Shown here piece by piece: positions 1-11,379 of a stretch of DNA of 64,000 nucleotides. Within the stretch, counting starts at the first letter, position 1, and each line of letters begins with the position of its first letter. This DNA is from Combretum micranthum. Lineage: Eukaryota > Streptophyta > Magnoliopsida > Myrtales > Combretaceae. The notes below the pieces were generated by a model that was not told where the DNA came from, did not search any database, and worked only from the letters and a program-made list of their open reading frames with translations. The stretch is from contig JAMXBD010000367.1 in NCBI GenBank assembly GCA_024138025.1, forward strand, positions 558,001 to 622,000. The letters are read 5' to 3'. The position numbers and the translations under genes were made by a program.

Positions 1-2700
1 TGCATCCATGACATGTATAACATAGTAAATCTAGTTGTTTTGAGTACATAAATATCATAGATTTTTATCTTATGTACATAAAAGACTTGTAGGAGCATTA
101 TAATAGTGAGAATATGATAAGAAGTTCGAGATCTATCTTTGTTTCAACAAAAATGATTTTTGGAAATTTGGATGGAAAAAGAATCATATTTAGAAAAGCT
201 ATTTTCCAACTCCAAAATGAGTATTTTACATTAAATATGAAGGGCTTAGGGAATATGTATCATAAAGGAATGGTTTTAAGGAGCAAAGCTTAGATCTACT
301 AAGAGATAGTTTCAAAATAAGAAAAGCTTACAAAAGTTATGTTAGCACTATGTTTCAACCCCAACAACAAACTTAAAATTCGTAATAAGGAAGGGTTGAT
401 ATGTGAACACCTATTTTTCAACCCTAAAACAAGAGTTTTATTAAAGAAATGGAAGCCTTAAAAAGTAGGTTTGACTAGGACTTAATTTTAGAAAGATTAA
501 GTGAGTTTTATACAAGAAACAATCTCAAACATAAATTTCAAAATTTGGATCTAGAAATGACCCCCATTTAAACACCTATTTCTAAATGCCAAATGAAGAT
601 TTTAAAAAAAAATAGAAGCATTAGAGAATAGATATAATAAAGACTTAATTTTGACAAGGATAAATGGATTTGTACAAAGTGTATTCCTAAACAAAGGGAA
701 GGTTTCAAAATATAGATCAAACAATGTTTTCATTCCTTAAAATTTTGTAAAATTCGCAACTAGGTAAAATCCTTATTTAAACATCTATTTTCTAACTCCA
801 AAATAAGAATTATATTAAAATAATGAATGTGTTAGGCATATAGGTTATTAAGATTGTTTTTTAATAAAACAAGTGTGAATTTGCAAGAAATAAAACTAGT
901 TTTCTTAAGTCAAGTAATTTAAAAGGTTTTGCAAAACAAAAGTTTTCTACAAGAATTCTTGTAATCAAATATCATTAATGATATACATATAGATAGCACA
1001 TATTTAGTATTCATGATAATAATTTATAGATATTGCATATATATATAATATACTTGGTAGAAACCAAGCTCAAGAAAATAGTGTCTTTCAAACTCCATAA
1101 AAACATTGTCTAGGTACATGAGGAAATATATTGATCAAAACCTATGAATCATGCATGATATTGAGTTATATATGTATATAAAAGAGTCTTTGAAGATATA
1201 ATGATAGTTAAGTATCTATCAAAGTTTTTGAATGATGCTTAGGGTGAAATTAAAATTTGATTTATGAGGCAATCTCGTATAACATTCTGTACCCTACTGT
1301 TCATGAACCAAATGACCCTTTTTTGATGAAAATAACTTTAGAAATAGATAGTTGCCGTCGAATAGTTAGAAATTGGTATATAATATGAGAAATTCCGAGT
1401 TAAAATGACCAAGTTTTGACATTTTAAGTTGGAATTTACTCTTAGGCAAGCTTTGTTGAACTTTTAGAATAGAATCTATAAGTTTCACTTAAACTTCATA
1501 AAATACTCATTAGAGGTATTTCTTTTGTTAGGAGACTTGGGAGACGGACTAAACCTAATGATTATTACGATTAAGAGGAATTTCGCGCCATGGCAAAGTG
1601 AGTTCACTTTCTTTAAATTACATGCTTATGTTGCGCTTGTAATGATAATGGCATTAGAATTAGGACAAGATAAAATTGGAATATGTATGTGAATTCTACT
1701 TGGTTGAATTGATGATAAGAATATCAAAATGGGAATTGTTATAAATATTTGTATGATTTAGTATATGATTGAAGTGTCTGAAATCTCTATGATTGCCTAC
1801 AATTCACTTAAATAATATGCCATGACCATATAACTAAATTGTTCATGCATAACATATATTGAGTTACATTACATTTGTTATTATACCTTTGTGGGAAAAA
1901 AGCATAATAAGTAGGCAACGGGTGGGACTGAAAACTTAGATATCGGTGCGGGGTGCCTGAATTAAAGTAAAAGTGGAATAGGCACTTGAATCAACTACAT
2001 AATTAACGAGTGGGTGGGCACCTGAAACAACCACTAAATAAATGAGAGAAAAATTGAAATTTATGGTTGTATGAGCCTGAACCATATAACCCCGAATGGA
2101 GGGTGTAAATCCATTCAACATAGGATTCTTGAAAAGTCTTATGTATTATATGCTCACATGCTTGTGCATTTCATATGATTGTTTAAAATAACTAGCTTGC
2201 CCTACTGTTTGACTGAGTATTTAATTTGGAAGTGAAACTCACTAAGCTCGCAAGCTTATACCCTCACAATTTCTTGTTGTAGTACAATTATTTATGACTA
2301 TCCCAAGAGGCCACTTTTCCAGGTACAACTTTTGGAAATTAAGAGCTTTTTGGAGAAGTGGGGACCTAGATGTTAGGCATAAACTTCTAGTTAGATCTCC
2401 TTAATTATATGTGTGTGTGTTATTGTAAGAGACCTTTGTGGACCCTAAAGACTCTTAATATTTTGACGGGGTATGTCCTTTAGATCTTTATAATAGATTA
2501 ATCTTGTCATAACTGTTATGATTTATATCCTTATTGTTATATATGTCTTCTTAAGCTATTCCGATTCAAAGTAAGGTCCTATACATGGTGAACGTAAGCC
2601 TTACACCCAGTGTCTAAACTCATGGGATGACTAAGGTTGTCATACTTGAGTTTAAATATCGAGCGTGACGGACTGTCGCGTTTAGTGTCCTTTGGGATGT
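1..2700. other. Non-coding, probable degraded LTR-type sequence
   Basis: No open frame here resembles a protein. The first 1.25 kb is plain AT-rich DNA. From about 1260 to 2700 the base composition becomes more mixed. The text resembles a decayed plant gypsy LTR: a GCGCCATGGC patch near 1586, a CTCACTAAGCTCG patch near 2237, and a pyrimidine tract ending in CAG-GTAC near 2321. I found no matching second LTR, primer-binding site or target duplication, so the assignment is an inference from style only. Confidence 0.25.
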
Positions 2701-3430
2701 GACCGGATTGGTTCGGTTATGGATTGGTTCGATTCGATTGGTTTTTTAGCCCATCTCTACTAATGAATGCCTAAATTATACAAAAAGATAAGTAACATGA
2801 TTTCAAATATTTGGTTTTTCATTATGAAAAAAAAATGTTATATTTTTTAAAATTTCAAATGATGAAATTATATAAAAGGTTTTAAACAATTATAATTGTT
2901 TCACCAAAATAATTGGCACAATTAAACCTATATATTCCCAATTTGTGCTGCCTAGTTGTTGCGTGTCCTTCTATGTTTTCAGTGGAAGCAAAAGTTTCTT
3001 AGGATACCACCCTTCTGGCTTTCCATTTCAGCCAGGATATGATTGCCCGTTCACCATGCAATAAACATGGACCACAAATACACAACCAGAAGGGTACTTT
3101 CGGAATTTAACTAACAAGACCAAGGTATGGTCAACAGTTCCTCTACCTTTTCCCTACGTTCATCTTCAATTTGTAATGAAGAGATTTGGGCGTTTAACGG
3201 TCCCTTAGAAATAAAGTGTTGAAAGGAGAGCAAATAAAAAGATTGGAGAATAGACAAATCATGCACCACAATTAAAAAACCAGTGTCTCTGGTTTTTTTC
3301 TCATCACGCTGTCGCTCACCATTTTACATTATTTCTTGTCCCTCGTGAAGCTGCTTTTATTTGCTAGGTTTTCGTTAAACTATGTCTCTATCTATGACAC
3401 TTTGCTGTGCGAGAAAAGTTTTATCAACAC
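2701..3430. other. Unassigned, moderately GC-richer block
   Basis: This block is less AT-rich than its surroundings. At about 2982-3063 the forward strand has a splice-acceptor-like TTTTCAG followed by about 27 open codons rich in Gly, Pro and aromatic residues, ending at a TAA. I do not recognise it. It could be a captured or decayed exon, or chance. The part from 2690 to 2760 looks like the end of another short repeat (GATTGGTTCG motifs, then CCCATCTCTA). Confidence 0.2.
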
Positions 3431-4520
3431 GAGATTTGAAATATACATGCCACGGTCGGTTCGGGAACTAATCCGAACTAGAATTGAAACTGGAATCATC
3501 GGTTCTAGATCTTGAAAATAAAAACTTGGCATCGAAACTGTCTTCCATGATTCTACTTTTGGAGCTTCGGAACTGCATTTTTTAAAGTAAAAATAAAAAA
3601 TAAATTAATGAATTATATTTTTAATAAAATAAATTTTAAACTCAAAATAATTATTTATTGAATCTAAAAATGTTAAATTATTTAACAAAATTTTTTAAAA
3701 TTTATTTAGAATGCATATTTATTTATATACAAACACAACCAATATCATCAATTATAGCTAGTAATACGAGATTACAAAATACCTTAAAAGATAAAAAAGA
3801 AATTTACAATAAAAAAAATAATCTCATGTTATTAAGGTAATGAATTTTACTTTTAGAAGAGGTTTATATAAACTAAATTATATATAATTTTAACTTATAA
3901 TTATTTATGTTATTGATAATAACACATTATATATTTATAAAATGTAATAAATTTTACTATTTATGTGAAATAATATAAACATTAATAATTATATATTTAA
4001 ACATATCTAAAAATTTAAACGTGTCATATATCTATATCTAAATGAATTTGAATCTTGACGTTTCAATGTGTAGCACAATTAGTTTCTTAAATGTAGTTAA
4101 AAATCTAAACTTTATAAACGTGTTATCAGTTATGTATCCGAATTGAAACGTTGATTGACTAATCTTAGGTTAATTTCATGTTTTAAATATTTGAGGATCC
4201 TTGGATGTTGATTTCATGTATCAAAGTTACATTGATAAGATCACACAAATCTTAGGTTAAATTGTAATCGGATAAATTACACAATAAAGTATCAACGTCT
4301 TGAGGCAAGTTCAAATATGGTATTAACATTTTGAGTGGTTAAAAAAAAAAAAAAATCAATGTTTTACATTTTAATTGCATGTTCACTTGAGGTATATTGC
4401 CTTTCCATTCACTCTACATTCTATGCGAAATTGTTATTATGGTGTTTTGTTGCATTTTAAACACCAAATAACAATTACGCCTCTATTCTTATTATCCAAA
4501 ATAATGAATTGCTTATCATA
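3431..4520. other. AT-rich intergenic DNA
   Basis: I see no gene, RNA or clear repeat boundary. The stretch 3600-4020 is extremely AT-rich. Phrases near 4200-4370 about a 'caatgttttga' motif recur in the foldback repeat at 24.3 kb, so a small MITE relic is possible. Confidence 0.3.
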
Positions 4521-4521
4521 T

Positions 4522-5392
4522 CTAGAGCTTAGCAAATAGGCCATGGTCTGCATGTCTGTTTGTTTAACCCATTTTTAAAAATGGGTTAAGGCCAACCAAT
4601 TCCAACTCATTTTAAAACGATCCAACTATACTTGGCCCATTTAACCCATAACCTAAAGCAAACTAGCCTAGCTCAGTCTGTCGGTTTGGCCTAACTTGTA
4701 AATGAAAGTAAAAGTTTAAGAACCAATCAATCTTTAAATAAAAAATAATATAATGATGCATTGATGATCATTTATGATATGTTATGTCAAACTACTACTT
4801 AATTTTTTTAGGTAAATATTAAATTTGGTACTTGAACTTTGCATGAAAATTTATTTTTAGTATATAACCCTAACTTAGTCTATTTAATTCCTAATTTAAC
4901 ACTATTTGCTTTATTTACAGACACAGAAAAAGCCAGCATATTATGGAATTTTTACTATTGCTGGTAATATATACTGATAAATTGTTTCTTCCATGTCAAT
5001 AAATAGAGTAATTGATGTTAGTAAAAAAGTCAAAATAACATGAAAACTTTGATTCGACATTAAATTGATCACTTCAATGTTTGGATACCAAATTAAATTT
5101 TTGTGTAAGGTTTAAGTATTAAAATTGACATTTTCTTAAATTTTTTTATCCAGTTAGCATAAATAAGTTAAAAGGGTCAAATTGACCCTCCTTTTTCTTA
5201 ATCTAATTTAACAAAAAAAGAAAAAGAAAAAAACATACAAGTGGATTAAATGGACTTAGTTAGTGAGTTGGCTTATTTAACCCACAAGCCAAAATGAGTT
5301 GGGGTAGAGCCAATAAATTCCAACCGATTTAACAAATGGACAAGAATATCTTGGCCTGTTTGGCCAATTTCCCCATCTTGTGCCTACATCTC
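4522..5392. mobile_element. Degraded hAT-like non-autonomous element
   Basis: The left end begins TAGAGCTTAGCAAATAGGCC. The interior repeats 'AACCCA' and 'GGGTTAA' phrases (4567-4700, 5277-5370), as in the well-preserved element at 44833-45551. The right end, near TGCCTACATCTCA, is a decayed form of the TGCCCACCTCTA end. No 8-bp target duplication survives. A separate foldback repeat is nested inside (about 4805-5145). It codes for nothing. Confidence 0.5.
4805..5145. repeat. Foldback MITE nested in the hAT-like relic
   Basis: The left arm (TAAATTTGGTACTTGAAC, about 4813) and the right arm (TTTGGATACCAAATTAAATT, about 5080) are imperfect inverted copies. The same 'AAATTTGGTAC' arm occurs in the repeats near 5.8 and 35.74 kb, suggesting one MITE family. 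Confidence 0.45.
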
Positions 5393-6441
5393 ATGAATCC
5401 CTACTTAATAGTTTTTTTTTATCATCTTTTCATAAATACTCCTATCTTAAAAGTTTCACATCATTGGATTCATGTTTGCATATCATAAATGCAATAAACA
5501 TTTTGCTTTTAGGACACGGTTATAATAGATATTTTACTATTATTCTAACATAATTCCTTAATTGTTTTAATGTGAACTCAACACCATAGTAGTTAAGCAA
5601 TAGTTATTATACCTTCATTACAATCCTACTAAATTACAATTCAGTTTCTTCTTATCAATATGATGGAGTAGATATTTTGTAAATAGTTTAAAAAGGATCA
5701 ACGTTGTATAGAATGATGCAAATAAAGGACTCTCTTTTTGCATTATTTGTTAACAACTTAAAATATTGATATATATATAGAGAGAGAGACAGAAGAGATA
5801 AATTTCATAGATGGTACTTTAACTTTAGCAAAATAAGCAATCGAGAACCTAAAATTCTAAATTTATCAATTTAGTATTTGAATTTTGAGATTGATTGCTT
5901 TAGTATTAAAAATACTTTTTGTGTATGTCAATATTACCTCCATCATATTGGTTAAAAATTTCATGGTAGAATGATGATGTTAGCCAATTTGACAAATGTA
6001 CCATTGGTGTACACGAAAAATTCTTTCAAGTAATAAATTGATCAATTTCAAAATTCAAGTACATAATTACATTTTACCAAAATTCAACTATCATTCGCTA
6101 TATTAATCCTTTTTTTTTAACTATTCAAAACATTGATATCTTATTTGAGCTATTTTAAAAAAAATTGATTTCTTTTTTAAATCACTTGAAATAGTAATAT
6201 TTTATTTGAACTTACCCCAAAATATTTTTATATTTTTGTGTAATTTTCGCATTTGTAATTTATAAGAATTTATAAACAAAAATGCAATTTGTGTACAAAT
6301 ATTTGGCATTTAAATTTCAAATTGAGTTTAAAATTTTTGCAATTTTTTTATTTTAAATTTTGATTATTAATTATTGTAGTAAAGTCAATTAGAATATTAC
6401 ATGTATAATGTACTTAGAAAAAATTCGATAAAACCAAATTA
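5393..6441. other. AT-rich DNA with a probable third MITE copy (about 5795-6095)
   Basis: Near 5795-5830 and 6050-6095 there are imperfect inverted phrases of the 'GGTACTTTAACTTTAGC' type, matching the MITE family at 4.8 and 35.7 kb. A short (TA)n/(GA)n tract lies at 5770-5790. Nothing coding is visible. Confidence 0.3.
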
Positions 6442-6802
6442 TAGGAAAAAAATTACAAGAATAGTGTCGTTGTATCGCACAATAAAAGTATGATACAATT
6501 TTTTTAAATTACATGTGTATCGCACGTTGATGTGGGATACACCTTAGACCTAAATCACACGTTCAATAAGCCATACACATGTAATTATACATATATCGCA
6601 CGTTGAATATGCAATACATGGTCAAAACCTGTATCATGATACACGGCTTCTAAAACTTTTATTGTTTATGTCGCAGTATCTCGCTTTGGACATGCGATAC
6701 AAGTAGAAGTATTTATATATTTGCTTTAAGATGCGACATAGCAACACCAATTTGGTTTTTTTTTTTTTTTTTTGTATAACTTGTATTTATGTTTTTTTCC
6801 TA
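6442..6802. mobile_element. MITE-like element with internal hairpin series
   Basis: The ends are inverted: TAGGAAAAAAA at 6442 and TTTTTTTCCTA ending near 6802. Inside, at least four short hairpins are built on a GTATCGCAC stem: about 6470-6498, 6514-6542, 6590-6620 and 6668-6701. A T-run of about 18 bases sits before the right end. There is no coding sequence and I see no clean target duplication. Confidence 0.45.
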
Positions 6803-7959
6803 AAACAACCCTGGACACGTGTTCTACCCTAAATTCAATGTATGTGCATATTTGATTTAGAGTTGGAAATGTGATTTACATAAATTGTTGAGATGGTAAG
6901 GGCATTTGGACTTTCAAAAATATTTAAATTAGCATATCCTACATATCTACTCATATTCAAATATGAAAACTTTTTCTTAAGAGCTTTACCTAGCGAGTTT
7001 TCTATCTCTTTTTATCAATTCTTGTTCCATTCTTTCCATTTTCTTTTCTATTTGCATCCTTTAATAATATATAATGTCTTTGTTTCTTTTTTTTGTCTTT
7101 TAATATATGTTTTCACCTCCTTGATGCTCTATTCCCACTCTAGCCTCTCTATTAGATAGATTCATTTTGTCTTGTGTCTTTCTCTTTCAATAATTGTGGT
7201 GTGATTGCTTCATCTTCTTAGGATCCTACTATATCCCACAAGTTTGATGATAGGAACACCCATGGTTGTCAAAAATCCTAGTTTGACTCCTAAGATTCTC
7301 TAGTTTTATGATTATATGAGATAGTTCTTAATCAAACCCATATAAAATACTTTTATGTATAAAATTGGGTAGGACAAAATCTTAAAATCGATAAAATTCC
7401 AATTGTGATTTTGTTTCTAACAATTTTGTAAATCCTGTAGTTCAACCCTTTTGAGACTAGTGCTCTAGTATGATGGGCTTTTAGACTCTGTCTAAGGCTC
7501 ATTATTGTCATGAATTGATCTTGCCCTTTATTCTTCAAATACTTATACAAAGCCATAATTTCCTATTTCTCATGTTCGTCTATTTGAACCCATTGCTAAA
7601 AGATATTTTCTACTTTTTCTTCACTCAAACTCCACATTTGACTTGTAAGACATTGAGGTCCTCAATGGTAATGAGAGGTAGTTTTGATAAAAACAAAGTA
7701 GTAGATGATTTATTTTAGAATTTTTATTCTATTGTAATCATTTATGTTTTATGTTTTATGCCAATACTACTATTCCAACTGTAGTTTTATGGTTTTGCTT
7801 AAGGATTCATGATGATTTTCTTTACTTTTATCAAATAATTGAATTTTTTATTGACTACTGTAAGTACTTTTACGACTTCTAAAGTTGATTTATATAGCAT
7901 GTAGAATCCTATGATTCTACAATTCAATTTTACCTTTATATTCTATAGGAACTCAGGCA
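6803..7959. other. AT-rich DNA without a recognisable gene
   Basis: Short open frames occur, for example 6893-7159, but they encode low-complexity Phe/Leu/Ser-rich peptides caused by T-rich composition. No repeat boundary was recognised. Confidence 0.35.
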
Positions 7960-8420
7960 ATTTCACATTGAATCCTAATTACAAAAAACATGGCAACCTG
8001 TAAAGATAATCATTCTAAAATCCAAGCAAACTTGGTATGAGTGCTATTTGATGGGGGAATTTTGACTTGTCAGAATTTAAACAAGAATGTTGTCCTCAAT
8101 ATACTTGAAAGAGATTGGGCAAATATGAATTTAACTAATGTTGATTTTGTCAATGATGATATTATCTTGTGTATTTTGACGGAGAGAAAATTTGTTAATA
8201 GCATTTTACGAATGGAACCTTGGTTCATTATAGGGAATCATATGATCCAAAATAAATGAAACCAAAAGAAAAAAAATTGAAGATATTATTTTCTCTAATA
8301 TAAATTTTTGTGTTCATATAAGTGAGATTCCTCATGGCATGATGCTAGTAAATAATTATAGAAATCTAACATCTAGTCTAGAAAAAGTCAAGAAGGTTAA
8401 GGACTCTTCATTTATTTGTA
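7960..8420 (+). pseudogene. LINE (L1-type) ORF1 relic, DUF4283-like
   Basis: The open stretch 8041-8259 reads as 72 codons. It contains the pattern of plant LINE ORF1 / DUF4283 proteins: a 'GGILTCQNLNK' start, 'LERDWANM' and 'ILRMEPWFIIGNHMI', the last matching the usual 'rVL..gPW.f.nhll' block. Downstream, in another frame, 'ISEIPHGMMLVNNYRN' resembles the following conserved segment. In intact plant LINEs this protein binds the element's RNA. Here the frame is broken by stops and indels, so it is a relic. It lies upstream of endonuclease sequence in the same orientation (9640-9870), the normal LINE order. Confidence 0.5.
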
Positions 8421-9639
8421 GGACTTCCTTCAAGTAAGACTCGTTCTAGACATTGACTACCCTCTTTAATCAGAGAAACATGTTAACGATCATATGGGTC
8501 AATGGTCTCAAATAATTTACATTACAAGTGATTGCCATATTATCTTTAATTTTTGTGGTTACTTAGGATATACATAATCATGTAGTCTAAAAAAGATATT
8601 AATAAAAAAAAAAGAGAGCAATGATTTAGAGCTTTGTCATCATAAAGAAGGTGATGGTGATAAAGGGATATTAGTTGGTGATGATTTTGTTAATTGGATT
8701 TGATTTCTAAAAATTCAGCCATAACTTTAGAGCCTTCCCTATCTAATCCTTTTCTTAAATGATGAAAACATTGGTAACTCTAACCTTTTGCAAATCAACC
8801 TTTCGTATAATTTAATAGCTAAATGCTCTCATGAGAAGATGCCATATTTGTTGGAGTTTCAGTTGAGTTCACCCATGAACTAACTTTAAACACATCTTTA
8901 GAAGCCATTGTTATCATTGAAATTACATTTTTCATTTTAAAAGCTTTATACCCTAAGCTCACTTTGGCTACCCTTTACTTACCAAAATGTTTAGTTTCTT
9001 CCTATCGTCCTCTAAATTTAGACTTTTCAACCCTGATACTAATATACCTTTTCTTGTCAACATTTCTAATCATTGACTAACACTATATCCATATACTTTA
9101 ATTAGGGAGCAAGTCAAAGATCAATTTTTATGATCCAATTAACTTTTAAAGCTTAACAGTGTTGTTCCCATTATCTCTACTACAATACATCTATCTCTTC
9201 ATCCCCTAACATTTTTGGAAAGACTACCTATTTGTTTGCTTGTTAGGTTTAGCACAATATCATAAATAAACTTTACTTAGGGATTGTCAAGCATTTAGTA
9301 CTGGGTTTATCCTCCCTTTTCCGATACCCCCCTAACATTTATTCAAAGTAATCCCCTTTGGCTAAAGCTTTGAGCTTGTTTAGCATTAAAAAGGCAACGA
9401 GTCTTTCTCCCTTTGATAGCTCTAATGTAGCGTTAATAGAAAAGTTGAAAGATGTTATTGAAAAAGAGGTTTTTGTTTTTGTTTTTTTAGTGAAAGAAGA
9501 GGTTTTTGTCAAAATGACTTAAGTTAAAACTATTATGTGTAAGTTGAGTGCCCATATTACTACTAAAAGATCTTCGAGAAGAAACATAATCTTTGAAGAG
9601 CAAGTGCTTCAAACAAGAGGTTTTTGTAACAGAATCACC
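8421..9639. other. Non-coding, probably LINE ORF1-ORF2 interval debris
   Basis: No open frame longer than a few dozen codons survives. The position between an ORF1-like and an endonuclease-like relic suggests decayed LINE sequence, but I cannot align it further by eye. Confidence 0.3.
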
Positions 9640-9875
9640 ATAAGTCTATTAAGTTAGAACTATTGGAGTTTAGGTCGATCTTAGATTGTTAATGCTTTAG
9701 AAAGAATGGTAAGGAAATTCAAACCCAAAATCGTTATCCTAATAGAAACTAAGAATACCAATGCCAGAATTGATTTTATACAAAGTAATCCAAGGACTTT
9801 CTTTGTTTTAAGAAAAAGTACTAATAAAGAAGATCTAGCTTGACTCATTAGATGCATTTGGGTAATACATCTAAT
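9640..9875 (+). pseudogene. LINE ORF2 endonuclease N-terminal relic
   Basis: Forward-strand codons give 'WSLGRS', then 'NALERMVRKFKPKIVILIET', then 'KNTNARIDFIQSN'. This is the typical start of the apurinic/apyrimidinic endonuclease domain of plant L1-type LINEs, with the glutamate in the 'ETKN' block being the conserved metal-binding residue. An in-frame stop follows 'LGRS' and another follows 'KEDLA'. In an active element this domain nicks target DNA to prime reverse transcription. The rest of the endonuclease is probably the fragment at 24.93 kb, beyond the CACTA insertion. Confidence 0.55.
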
Positions 9876-10591
9876 GTGTTCCACTTAAGGAAAATTTAAG
9901 ATCCATGGGGATAAGTGTTAAAGGTTGGACTTGTGATACTTGAAGACTTGCAAAGCAATTTTGTTATCTAGTTTTAATGAAGATTTTTTTTTTTAAGACA
10001 TATTTATTTAGATAAAAAGATATCAAACAAACTTCTAGAGATGTGGATTAGCATTATCAAAAGAGAATCTATTAATTAAGATTTGGATAAGATCATGCTA
10101 CAACATTTTTTTTTTATTTTGTGGAGCTTCATATCATGGAGTTTCAGCAATCTTCAAGATATTTGTAGAGTTTTAAATTTAAAATATTCTTAAAGGATAA
10201 AGGTATCAATGAATTGAAGAATGGACAAAGATCTTTTACTTAAATTATCAAGATAACAATATATACAGATTTTTCAAAGATATTATTAAGATTTCAAACG
10301 TTTAAGTTTTAATCAGATAAGGTTTATTACTTAGAAGATTCTTTCAGAAAATTCATTAAAAGTTGCTTACATTACATACTTTGCATTATGCTTCTCTTTG
10401 AAACTATCCTTGCTCTTCTGTTCGAGAGTTAGATTAACAAGATCACTCTAGTATCTTATAGTTTAGTGATTATCTTAGGTGTAAGGCTTATGAGATAGAG
10501 CAAAATAGTATTAGTGTTTGTAATCTCTCAATTGATTTTGGATTAATAGAATGACCAGATCCCTAACAGAGGATCTAGAAAAGATGACTGA
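9876..10591. other. AT-rich DNA up to the CACTA insertion
   Basis: No gene or repeat is recognised. If the LINE was continuous, this stretch plus 24126-24900 would be additional inserted or very decayed sequence. Confidence 0.3.
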
Positions 10592-10594
10592 CTT

Positions 10595-10627
10595 CACTAC
10601 AAGAAAACTGGTCTTTAGAGACAGAAA
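10595..10627. repeat. CACTA left terminal inverted repeat
   Basis: About 33 bp starting CACTACAAGAAAACTGG. It pairs with 24090-24122, differing at two places (T/C) before the AGAGACAGAAA block. Confidence 0.93.
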
Positions 10628-11075
10628 TTTCTGTCTCTGAAAGTATAAATTCTGTTGCAAAAGGTTTTCAGAGACGGATTTTCTGTCGTAAATTTCTGTC
10701 ACAAAAACCCTCGTCGCTAATTATATTTGCAACGGATTTTAAGTCTGTCGCAAAATTTGCAACGGAATATTCCGTCTCTGGTAAATACAAATTTTGTCGC
10801 AAATTTGTCTTGAAAATTTACGACAAAATATTTAGAGACAGATTTTTTTGTCTCAATTTTGTCTCTATCTATAATTTATCAATAATTCTTATTTTTAAGT
10901 TTCCGTCGCAAATCTGTTTCAAATTATTTTTTTGTATGATTTTTAATTTCATTGATTTATTTATTAAATCTGTCGCAAATCTGTCTCTGATTTAATAATT
11001 AATGTGGATAAAATTTTATTTATTTATTATAAATTTTGTTGCAAATTCTGTCCCTGTCCAAACCTGTTTACAATA
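10611..11075. repeat. CACTA left subterminal repeat region
   Basis: Short motifs recur in both orientations: AGAGACAGA, CTGTCTCTGA, TCTGTCGCAAA, GCAACGGA. In the CACTA family such arrays are bound by the smaller transposase protein. The block lies downstream of the 3' ends of both genes. A near-repeat of AACCTGTTTA (11061 and 11141) lies just inside. Confidence 0.8.
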
Positions 11076-11379
11076 TATATAATTAAATCTCTCTTAATTA
11101 ACTGTAAACTCATTACAGTTTTTTTCTTTCAGTAATCTCAAACCTGTTTATACATATATAATGAATGACATGATACTAAATATCCACTTAAATATTTTTA
11201 TCTTAAAACTTGAAGGAACTCATACATGTAATTGTTGTGGATCCAAAAGATAACATCACATACATGTCAATCAACATAAAATCCAGAAACAAGTCAACAC
11301 ATAAGTGCTAAAATAAACAAGAAGTCTAATAAAAATTTGAAAGTTAGCATGTAAAATGTCATCCAAAATGTGCCCATGA
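11076..11379. other. 3' flank of the Transposase_24-like gene
   Basis: AT-rich and non-coding. It probably contains the 3' untranslated region of the reverse-strand transcript. No terminator-like or repeat structure stands out. Confidence 0.4.

Noticed and set aside
6893..7159. Forward open frame of 88 codons, hydrophobic, membrane-protein-like
   Set aside because: Phe/Leu/Ser bias is explained by T-rich DNA. There is no start context, neighbour or motif to support a gene.
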